DNA from: Cerina litoralis
GTDB taxonomy: Bacteria > Bacteroidota > Bacteroidia > Flavobacteriales > Flavobacteriaceae
DNA: 34,163 nucleotides
Assembly: GCA_022008415.1 (NCBI GenBank)
Contig: JAIRBC010000038.1
Location: 1 to 34,163, forward strand
Reading direction: 5' to 3'
The notes beneath the pieces were generated by a model. The model worked only from the letters and a program-made list of their open reading frames with translations, had not been told where the DNA came from and did no database searches. Both the position numbers and the translations under genes were made by a program. Positions 16,955 through 25,000 of this stretch are shown here, one piece after another (positions within the stretch are counted from its first letter, which is position 1; every line of letters begins with the position of its first letter).

Positions 16955-18223
16955 ATGAAAACTACGGACAACCAAGCTGGCGTAAACGCCAACAGACTTT
17001 TTTACGGTAGTTGTTTTGCCTTGATCACTACCGCTCTCTCGTTTAGTATACGAGCTGGAATATTGCCACAATTGGGAGACGAACTAAGCCTGTCGGCAGA
17101 GCAGCTGGGCTTTATCAATTCCATGTGGTTTTTGGGCTTTCCCATATCGATGGTCATCGGTGGATTGATATATCATAAGGTAGGGGGAAAAGCGATCATG
17201 CAATTTGCTTTTTTTGCCCATGCAGTGGGAATTATTATGACAATTTATGCCGGCAGCTACGTCGGATTACTGATTTCGACATTGCTAATCGGACTAGGTA
17301 ACGGCTGTACCGAGGCAGCTTGTAACCCCATGATCGCCGATGCCTATCAAGGAACTAGGATGAGTAAAATGTTGAATCGATTCCATATGTGGTTTCCTGG
17401 GGGCATCGTAGTTGGAAGCCTGGTGTCCAAGTTTATGACAGATTTAGGGATGAGCTGGCAATCCCAAATATGGGTTATCATTATTCCCGCATTAATCTAC
17501 GCCTATTTGTTCTTTGGCCAGCCATGGCCAAAGGCAAAAGTTCAGGAAGGCGCTACGCTTAAAGGCAATTTAAGAGCCATGTTCTCACCATTGTTCTTGT
17601 TCATGGTGGTTTGTATGTCGTTAACCGCGGCATCCGAATTTATACCACAGCAATGGACGAGCGTTATATTGGCCAAGAGTGGGGCCCAACCCATGTTGAT
17701 CCTAGCTTTGGTGACAGGCATTATGGCTGTTGCCCGTTATTTTGGAGGAGAAATGGTCGCAAAGTTCGATCAAACCGGTGTCCTTTTGGGGTCTGCCTGT
17801 TTAGCCACCGTCGGAATATATTTGTTCAGTACGCAAACGGGTTCTATGGCCTATGTCGCCGCTATCATCTTTGCTTTAGGGGTGGCCTATTTTTGGCCCA
17901 ATATGATCGGCTTTATTGCGGATAAAATACCGAAGAGTGGTGCTTTGGGTATGTCGATACTCGGTGCGGTAGGGATGTTTTCCCAAACCATTTTTCAACC
18001 TATTACAGGTCATTGGATCGATGAAAATATGGCCGCGGCTGCCGAAATGGGACTTACAGGTGATGAATTGGAGCTTACCGCTGGTCAGGAAACCATGCGA
18101 TCTATTACCATTTTTCCAATATTGCTGATCGTGCTATTTACGATTCTTTGGTTCTGGGTAAAAAAACGGAAGGCTACATCCGCGGCCGAAGCCGAGAGCG
18201 GTCAACCCGCTACCGAACTTTAA
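16955..18223 (+). CDS. MFS transporter, probable sugar permease
   Basis: This 422-residue inner-membrane protein has about 12 hydrophobic segments, a size typical of the major facilitator superfamily. The first half shows a conserved-looking loop with GLGNGCTEAACNPMIADAY (about 113-131), like the GxGNG/NP region seen in FHS-type and related sugar/H+ symporters. The second half contains ALGVAYFWPNMIGFIADKIP. A charged, Glu/Ala-rich tail follows the last membrane helix. It is the first gene of the rightward set and diverges from the leftward sugar-catabolism genes, so it most likely imports the sugar or its oxidised product. Specificity cannot be read from sequence. Confidence 0.88.
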   Translation: MKTTDNQAGVNANRLFYGSCFALITTALSFSIRAGILPQLGDELSLSAEQLGFINSMWFLGFPISMVIGGLIYHKVGGKAIMQFAFFAHAVGIIMTIYAGSYVGLLISTLLIGLGNGCTEAACNPMIADAYQGTRMSKMLNRFHMWFPGGIVVGSLVSKFMTDLGMSWQSQIWVIIIPALIYAYLFFGQPWPKAKVQEGATLKGNLRAMFSPLFLFMVVCMSLTAASEFIPQQWTSVILAKSGAQPMLILALVTGIMAVARYFGGEMVAKFDQTGVLLGSACLATVGIYLFSTQTGSMAYVAAIIFALGVAYFWPNMIGFIADKIPKSGALGMSILGAVGMFSQTIFQPITGHWIDENMAAAAEMGLTGDELELTAGQETMRSITIFPILLIVLFTILWFWVKKRKATSAAEAESGQPATEL

Positions 18224-18252
18224 GCAAGGAATTCCCAAATTCGAGGTAATGG

Positions 18253-18272
18253 ATTCCCGACTTCTCGGGAAT
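18253..18272. other. REP-like hairpin between MFS and epimerase genes
   Basis: ATTCCCGA (18253-18260) and TCGGGAAT (18265-18272) form a perfect 8-bp stem with a CTTC loop in the 66-bp gap. There is no T-run directly after it, so it looks more like a dispersed palindromic repeat or an mRNA-stability hairpin than an intrinsic terminator. A weaker relative is seen at 303-319. Confidence 0.5.
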
Positions 18273-18289
18273 GATAAAAATAGATTATC

Positions 18290-19129
18290 ATGAAAATAGG
18301 TATGAACATGCTCCTCTGGACCAACCACGTCACGGAGGAGCATTATCACATCATAGACCGACTCAAAACAACGGGATTCGAAGGTGTCGAGTTGTTCTTG
18401 GGGGACGGGAATGAAAAGCATTACTCTAAACTGGGCAGCCATTTCTCCGATATCGAGATGGGCACTACGGCGGTCGCCGCTCTTTCACCTGAAGAGAATA
18501 TCGCCAGCCCGGATATAAATTTCCGGAAGGCAGGCCTCCAAAAATTAAAGTGGTCTATAGATATGGCCGCCGCGGCCAATGTAGAGGTCATCTGTGGGCC
18601 TTTCCATTCCACTTTCGCCTTTTTTACACGGCAGCCCCCTACGTTTCAGGAGAGACAGTGGAGCAACGAGATGTTGTACCAGGCCGCGGAATACGCACAA
18701 AAAGCCAACATTATCCTTGCCCCAGAGGCGGTTAATCGCTTTGAATGTTATTTATATAATACCATGGTCGACCTAGGTGCCATGGTAAAAGAAGTGGATC
18801 ACCCTAATTTGGGGGCGATGTTCGACACCCATCACGCCAATATCGAGGAGAAAAGTCAGGCCGGGGCCATTAAAACCATTGCGCCGTATTTAAAACACGT
18901 GCACATCAGTGAGAACGATCGGGGAACCCCAGGTCGTGGACAGGTAAACTGGGACGATGTTTTTACCGCATTGCGAGAAATACAGTACGACGGCTGGCTG
19001 ACCATCGAGGCATTCAGTACCGTTATCCCCGAGTTTGCCAATGCAATCAATGTTTGGCGCGACTATTCCCCTTCCGAGGAAATCTATACCGAGGGCCTGA
19101 AATTGATCCAAGAGGGAATGGGGATTTAA
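18290..19129 (+). CDS. Ketose 3-epimerase-like TIM-barrel protein (D-tagatose/D-psicose 3-epimerase family)
   Basis: This 279-residue soluble TIM-barrel enzyme probably interconverts C3 epimers of a ketose. The putative metal ligands are Glu146 (APEAVNRFE), Asp179 (FDTHH), His205 (HVHISENDRG) and Glu240 (TIEAF). Their spacing of 33, 26 and 35 residues is, from memory, the same as in the Pseudomonas cichorii D-tagatose 3-epimerase (Glu152, Asp185, His211, Glu246). His182 and Arg211 fall where that enzyme has its substrate-binding His and Arg. No signal peptide is present. It follows the MFS gene by 66 bp and precedes a ThuA lipoprotein gene by about 100 bp. A hydroxypyruvate-isomerase-like activity is the main alternative. 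Confidence 0.88.
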   Translation: MKIGMNMLLWTNHVTEEHYHIIDRLKTTGFEGVELFLGDGNEKHYSKLGSHFSDIEMGTTAVAALSPEENIASPDINFRKAGLQKLKWSIDMAAAANVEVICGPFHSTFAFFTRQPPTFQERQWSNEMLYQAAEYAQKANIILAPEAVNRFECYLYNTMVDLGAMVKEVDHPNLGAMFDTHHANIEEKSQAGAIKTIAPYLKHVHISENDRGTPGRGQVNWDDVFTALREIQYDGWLTIEAFSTVIPEFANAINVWRDYSPSEEIYTEGLKLIQEGMGI

Positions 19130-19132
19130 ATG

Positions 19133-19163
19133 AAGTACGAAGTTAGAGGTACAAGGTACGAAG
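19133..19163. repeat. Degenerate AAGTACGAAG-type intergenic repeat
   Basis: Just after the epimerase stop codon the sequence cycles through variants of AAGTACGAAG and GGTACAAGGTACGAAG. It is a decayed short tandem repeat without a hairpin, of the same general character as the GAAAC repeats at 14033-14060. Confidence 0.4.
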
Positions 19164-19229
19164 ACATAGTAAAGAGTTAAGAGCGAAACTCACAAAGTGT
19201 TTCGGAGAAAAAAAATCAGATTTTATAAA

Positions 19230-20351
19230 ATGAAAATTATTTATATTCCCTTCATCTTCTTATTGTTATTGGCCTGTGGGCAAAAGAAGGAGTCAGAAGT
19301 AAAAGAAAACGACACCGCCCAAACTGCAGAGAAGCATAAGCAGTGGCTTACTTTTGAGGGTGCCGATAAAAATGCCAAGCACATCGTATTAATTTCCGGG
19401 GATGAAGAATATCGATCCGAGGAGGCATTGCCCCAATTGGCCAAAATATTATCAAAACGCCATGGATTTAATTGCACCGTGCTGTTTGCCCAAGACCCGG
19501 CCAGCCCTGGCATAGTTAACCCCGACTATCTTAAAAATATTCCAGGCCTGGAGGCCTTGACCTCAGCGGATATGATGATCATCTTTACCCGTTTCCGCGC
19601 ATTGCCCGATAATCAGATGCAATATATTGACGATTACCTTAAGGCGGGCAAGCCCGTTATGGGAATCCGGACCGCCACCCATGCCTTTAATTTTGGGAAG
19701 GATTCGGTCTCTAATTATGTCCGGTACGGTAATTATTATGAAGGCGATAAAACGGAATGGGAAGGCGGTTTTGGCCGTCTGGTATTGGGTGAGAAATGGA
19801 TAGCCCACCACGGGCAGCACAAACAGCAAAGTACTCGGGGAATTATTGCCGAAGGGGCAGAATTAACGGGTATTGTGAACGGGCTCGCTGATGGGGATGT
19901 ATGGGGATCCAGCGATGTCTATGAGGTGCGATTGCCTCTCCCAGGGGACGCCCGGCACATTGTTATGGGCGAAGTGATGAACAGGAAAGGGGAGTATGAT
20001 GAAAACGATATTTTCTACGGGATGAAACCTTCCGATAACGACCCTGCAACGACGGACAAGGAAGGGGTGAACGTAAACGACCCCATGATGCCCATCGCCT
20101 GGATAAAAAGCTATCAAATCCCCAGAGGTGAAAAAGGCAAGGCATTTGCTTCTACCGTAGGGGCGGCAAATGATTTGTTGATCGAAGGCACCCGCAGGCT
20201 ACTGGTGAACGGGGTCTTCTGGGCCATGGATAAGACGGTGCCCGAGAAGGCAGATGTGCGCTTGGTGGGCGACTATCAACCTACAAAATTTGAGTTTAGG
20301 GATAACGCTTATTGGATCCAAAAACAGGTCCGGGTCGAAAATTTTGAATAG
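19230..20351 (+). CDS. ThuA-like domain lipoprotein
   Basis: This is a 373-residue exported lipoprotein with lipobox LLLAC (Cys16), acting in the periplasm or at the outer membrane. I chose the ATG at 19230 because it gives a clean signal peptide; the open frame upstream adds only basic residues (MFRRKKIRFYK). After the lipobox comes a single ThuA-like (GATase1-like) domain at about 50-290. In place of the GVHSATD motif of the ThuA domain at 3599-7018, it reads GIRTATHAF, so it belongs to a different subgroup. There is no dehydrogenase or cytochrome module. Its position at the end of the MFS/epimerase set suggests a role in the same carbohydrate pathway. The biochemical activity of ThuA domains in this setting is not established here. 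Confidence 0.85.
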   Translation: MKIIYIPFIFLLLLACGQKKESEVKENDTAQTAEKHKQWLTFEGADKNAKHIVLISGDEEYRSEEALPQLAKILSKRHGFNCTVLFAQDPASPGIVNPDYLKNIPGLEALTSADMMIIFTRFRALPDNQMQYIDDYLKAGKPVMGIRTATHAFNFGKDSVSNYVRYGNYYEGDKTEWEGGFGRLVLGEKWIAHHGQHKQQSTRGIIAEGAELTGIVNGLADGDVWGSSDVYEVRLPLPGDARHIVMGEVMNRKGEYDENDIFYGMKPSDNDPATTDKEGVNVNDPMMPIAWIKSYQIPRGEKGKAFASTVGAANDLLIEGTRRLLVNGVFWAMDKTVPEKADVRLVGDYQPTKFEFRDNAYWIQKQVRVENFE

Positions 20352-20379
20352 CGTTAACAATTCACCTATTCTTCCATTG

Positions 20380-20396
20380 TCGGAAAATCCGATTTT
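20380..20396. terminator. Weak bidirectional terminator candidate
   Basis: In the 62-bp gap between convergent genes, TCGGA (20380-20384) pairs with TCCGA (20388-20392) around AAA and is followed by TTTT. The stem is only 5 bp, so this is tentative. Confidence 0.35.
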
Positions 20397-20413
20397 ACTA
20401 TGCGGATCGTCTT

Positions 20414-21880
20414 CTAAATCCTGGGTAGATCGCCATCGCCCTTAAGGGGCAAGTGAGAGGATCCCATCAAATATTTGTCTATGTGATGTGCCGCCTCCCT
20501 ACCTTCCGAGATTGCCCAAACGATCAGTGACTGCCCTCTGCGCTGGTCGCCGGCCACAAATACTCCAGGGACATTGGTCATATAGTCTTTTGGCGATGCC
20601 TTGATATTTGTTCTTGGATCTGCTTGGAGTCCCAGTTGTTCGGCCACGGTCATTTCCGATCCCGTAAACCCAAGCGCCAACAGGGCTAGCTCGCATTTCC
20701 ATTCCTTTTCGGTATTGGGAATTTCCTTTAGGAAAGGGCGTTTTCCGGGTTCGGTAATCCATTCCACTTCCGAGGTTATCAATCCCCTTAAGTTGCCGTC
20801 CTTATCGCCCACAAAGCGTTTGGTAGTAATACTAAAAAAGCGTTCTACCCCTTCTTTGTGGGAGCCACTGGTTCTCAACCGCATGGGCCAAAAAGGCCAA
20901 GGTTGATCTACTGGCCGCCCTACTGGGGGTTTCCCCAAAATCTCGAAGTTGGATACCGAAAGGGCACCTTGTCTAAAGGAGGTGCCAATGCAATCCGAAC
21001 CGGTATCCCCGCCCCCGATGACAATGACATCCTTGCCTGCAGCGGTTATTTCTTTGTTCTTAAGCTCAAGGCCATCCACACGGCGGTTGTTTTGTGCCAA
21101 GAAATCCATAGCTTGCTCAACTCCTTTAAGATCGGCCCCTTCAATAGGTAGGTTTCTACGAACCGTGGCACCACCGCACAATACGATGGCATCGAACTCC
21201 TTTTTGAGTTCGTCGGCCTTAACGTCTACCCCAACATGGACGCCGTTCCTAAAAACAATGCCTTCTGCTTCCAAGACTTCCAAACGCCTATCGATGACAT
21301 ATTTTTCCATTTTAAAATCGGGAATCCCATAGCGCAATAGACCTCCTGGCTTTTCATCCCTTTCAAAAACGGTGACGTGGTGCCCGGCGCGGTTCAACTG
21401 TTGGGCCGCCGCAAGTCCGGCTGGTCCAGAACCGATGATGGCGACCTTTTTACCTGTACGTGTTTGGGGCGGTTCGGGCTTTACCCATCCGTTCTTAAAG
21501 GCAGTTTCTACAATATTCTTCTCGATGTTTTCTATGGTCACCGGGTCTTCATTGATTCCCAGAACACATGCTTCCTCACAAGGTGCGGGGCACAACCTTC
21601 CAGTAAATTCCGGGTAGTTATTGGTAGCGAATAAAATTTTCGCAGCTTTTTCCCATTTGCCCTTATAAACCGCATCGTTAAAATCGGGGATGAGGTTTCC
21701 CAGTGGACAACCACTATGGCAAAAGGGTACACCACAATCCATGCAACGGGCACCTTGTTCCTTCAGTACTTTTTCCTTGAGTGGGATGGTGTATTCCTTA
21801 TAATTTTTTACCCTTTCCTCTACGGGTTTATAGGCTTCTACTTTTCTTTCGAACTCCAAAAATCCGGTTATCTTTCCCAT
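20414..21880 (-). CDS. gltD: Glutamate synthase small (beta) subunit
   Basis: This 488-residue cytoplasmic subunit takes electrons from NAD(P)H through FAD and passes them to the large subunit for glutamate synthesis. The N-terminal iron-sulfur region has Cys46, Cys49, Cys54 and Cys58 (CMDCGVPFCHSGC) and Cys97, Cys101 and Cys105 (CPAPCEEAC). The FAD motif IGSGPAGLAAA starts near residue 149. The NAD(P)H motif VIGGGDTGSDC lies near 290, and the C-terminal FAD segment GVFVAGDQRRGQSLIVWAI is present. The length is normal for the family. It lies 190 bp downstream of gltB on the same strand, and the gap carries an unusual long inverted repeat. Confidence 0.97.
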   Translation of the reverse strand: MGKITGFLEFERKVEAYKPVEERVKNYKEYTIPLKEKVLKEQGARCMDCGVPFCHSGCPLGNLIPDFNDAVYKGKWEKAAKILFATNNYPEFTGRLCPAPCEEACVLGINEDPVTIENIEKNIVETAFKNGWVKPEPPQTRTGKKVAIIGSGPAGLAAAQQLNRAGHHVTVFERDEKPGGLLRYGIPDFKMEKYVIDRRLEVLEAEGIVFRNGVHVGVDVKADELKKEFDAIVLCGGATVRRNLPIEGADLKGVEQAMDFLAQNNRRVDGLELKNKEITAAGKDVIVIGGGDTGSDCIGTSFRQGALSVSNFEILGKPPVGRPVDQPWPFWPMRLRTSGSHKEGVERFFSITTKRFVGDKDGNLRGLITSEVEWITEPGKRPFLKEIPNTEKEWKCELALLALGFTGSEMTVAEQLGLQADPRTNIKASPKDYMTNVPGVFVAGDQRRGQSLIVWAISEGREAAHHIDKYLMGSSHLPLKGDGDLPRI

Positions 21881-21901
21881 AATAAAGATTAATTATGCTG
21901 T

Positions 21902-21917
21902 TCCCGCATTGGCGGGA
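21902..21917. other. Small GC-rich hairpin upstream of gltD
   Basis: TCCCGC (21902-21907) and GCGGGA (21912-21917) form a 6-bp stem with an ATTG loop, about 20 bp upstream of the gltD start. There is no T-run after it in the direction of transcription, so it is probably a REP-like or mRNA-structural element, not a terminator. Confidence 0.45.
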
Positions 21918-21947
21918 TATTTAGTATAGTGTTTGTCAATTTACTCT

Positions 21948-22072
21948 AGTGTCTGAGCTATAAAGTTCGGTAACAAGCCTTGCCCGGTTTTGAAAATCAA
22001 GATTATTACCGGAGTAAATGACTGTTCTTAAAACGAGCGTAACACCGCTATCGTACTTTATAAGCAGACACT
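21948..22072. promoter_or_regulatory. Long imperfect inverted repeat spanning most of the gltB-gltD gap
   Basis: The left arm at 21948-21965 (AGTGTCTG, 3 nt, TATAAAG) pairs with the right arm at 22056-22072 (CTTTATA, 2 nt, CAGACACT), giving 15 base pairs around a small internal loop. An inner CGGTAA/TTACCG stem (21968-21973 with 22006-22011) lies inside. The right arm reaches into the gltB stop codon. It may be an mRNA processing or stability element or set the subunit ratio. Confidence 0.5.
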
Positions 22073-25000
22073 ATATAGTCTCTAATTTTTCTTTTTCAAG
22101 CCGAATTAACGCCTGCTTGTACTCCTCAGGGAATATTTTAAGGAACTTGGGCAATGATTCTTCCCAATCCTCCAAAATACGCTGGGCAAGTGGACTTAGA
22201 GTTGCATTGTAGTGATTTTCAATGAGTGTGCGCAACTCGGCTATATCGCTGTCTTCATCCACGGGTAAAATGTTGATGTCTTCTATATTGCACTTTTTTG
22301 CAAACGTGTTTTTCTCATCAAAGATATAGGCAATGCCTCCACTCATCCCGGCACCAAAATTTCGTCCGACTTCTCCTAGGATTACGGCAACACCACCCGT
22401 CATATACTCGCATCCGTGATCACCAATACCCTCGACAACTGCTTTGGCACCAGAATTTCTAACGCAGAAACGTTCTCCTGCCTTCCCGTTTATATATGCT
22501 TCACCCGAAGTGGCCCCGTAAAGGGTCACGTTTCCGGTAATGACATTGTCCTCGGGCTTAAGGGTAGATTTATAAGGCACCTTGATGATCAATTTGGCAC
22601 CCGAAAGTCCCTTGCCCAGATAATCATTGGTATTCCCGTTGACCACCATGGTGAGGCCTTTGGTGGCAAACGCCCCAAAACTCTGTCCGGCCGACCCCGT
22701 GAAATTGAGTTTCAAGGTATTGTCCGGTAGACCTTCGGCCCCATAAATTTTAGAAATTTCATTGCTGATGATGGCGCCAACGGCCCGGTCTGTATTGTGG
22801 ATCGGGGAATCAATGCTCAACTTCTCTTTCCTAAAAAGGGAAGGATGCGCCTTTTCAATGATGTTAAATTCGATGGATTTTTCCACATCGTGTACTTGCT
22901 TTTGGGTATTGTAGAGTTTGGTGCCCGCAGGAACATCTACCTGGTACAAAATAGGCGTAAGATCAATACCCGCGGCCTTATAATGTGAAATGACCTTAGA
23001 CCTGTCCAGTTTTTGTACCTGGCCCACCATTTCCGAAACGGTCCTAAAGCCCAATTGGGCCATGATTTCGCGGAGTTCCTGAGCAATAAAATACATATAG
23101 TTGACCACGTGTTCCGGTTTGCCTTCAAATTTTTTGCGCAATTCGGGGTTCTGGGTCGCGATGCCTACCGGACAAGTGTTCAAGTGGCAAACGCGCATCA
23201 TAATGCAACCGGAGGCAACCAACGGAGCCGTTGCAAAACCAAATTCCTCGGCCCCGAGGAGACAGGCGATGGCCACGTCCCTGCCGGTCTTTAACTGGCC
23301 ATCACATTCCAGTACCACTCTATTCCTTAAGTCGTTCAGTACGAGTGTCTGTTGCGCTTCGGCTATCCCCAATTCCCAGGGAAGTCCCGCGTGTTTTAGG
23401 GAGGTTAAAGGGGATGCCCCTGTTCCTCCGTCGTATCCGGAAATTAGGATCACATCGGCCTTAGCTTTGGAAACCCCTGCCGCTACGGTACCAACGCCAA
23501 CTTCGGAAACCAATTTCACATTGATGTGTGCTTCCCGATTGGCCGATTTTAGGTCATATATTAATTGGGATAGGTCTTCAATGGAGTAGATATCGTGGTG
23601 GGGTGGTGGGGATATCAACCCTACATAAGGCGTAGAATTCCTAGTTTTGGCAATCGCGGGATTGACTTTTGGTCCCGGTAATTGGCCACCTTCCCCGGGT
23701 TTTGCCCCCTGGGCCATCTTGATCTGGATTTCCCTGGCGCTCGTCAAATAGTTGGAGGTAACCCCAAATCGACCGGAGGCAACCTGCTTGATGGCACTGT
23801 TTCTCCAATCCCCACTCTGGTTTTTGTAAAACCTATCGGCATCTTCGCCACCTTCGCCCGAGTTGCTCTTGCCCCCGATACGGTTCATGGCGATGGCCAA
23901 ATTCTCATGGGCTTCCTTGCTGATGGACCCGTAGGACATGGCACCTGTTTTAAACCTTTTTACGATTTCGGTCCACGGTTCCACTTCCTCAAGCGGTACG
24001 GGGTCGTAGTTTGAAAACTCGAAAAGGCCTCGGATAGTCATGAGGTTCTTGGATTGCTCATTGATCAAGTTGGCAAATTCCTTGTAGGTTTCCGGTTCGT
24101 TGTTCCTAACCGATTTTTGTAGTTTGGCGATCGACAAGGGATTGAACATATGCTTTTCGCCCTCCCTTCTCCATCGGTACTCCCCTCCGATTTCTAAATC
24201 CAAATTTGCAGCGACGTGTTGTTCCTTAAACGCTTTTTGGTGCCTCTTTGCAATCTCTTTCTCTATCGCATAGAGCCCTATTCCCTGTATACGGGTAGGG
24301 GTATTGGGAAAATATTTGTTCACCGTGTTGGTGTTGATGCCGATGCACTCGAACAATTGTGATCCACGGTAAGAATTCAAGGTAGAGATCCCTATTTTGT
24401 TCATTACTTTTAGGATACCTTTTCCTATGGCCTTGTTGTAGTTCTTTATGGCTTCGTCGAAAGTAAAATCGGTGATGTCGTGCTCGGTTATCTGCTCGGC
24501 GATTATTTCGTTGACCAGGTATGGGTTTATCGCACTTGCCCCAAATCCGAAAAGCAGTGCAAAATGATGCACTTCGCGAGGTTCTGCCGATTCGATGATT
24601 ACGCTCATTTTAGAGCGCTTTCCTAACCGTTGTAACCCGCTGTTTACATAAGAGCAGGCCAATAGAGCTGGTATTGGAGCCAATTCTGCATTCACATTTC
24701 GATCTGACAGGATGAGGATATTGGTGCCCTCATCGATAGCATTCTCTGCCTGATCTAGCATAGATTCCAATGCATCCTCCAAACCATTGAGCCCTTTGGA
24801 AATTTCGTAAAGTATGGGAATGACCACCACTTTGTAATCGGGGCTGGAGTCGTAGTTCTTAATTTTGTCTAGATCCTCTTTCGATATTACAGGATTATGG
24901 ATTTTTAACTTTCGGCAGTGTAGTTCGGTATAATCGAAGATATTCTGGTCACTGCCCAAAGTAAGGCTAATATCGGTTATCAATTCTTCCCGGATTCCAT

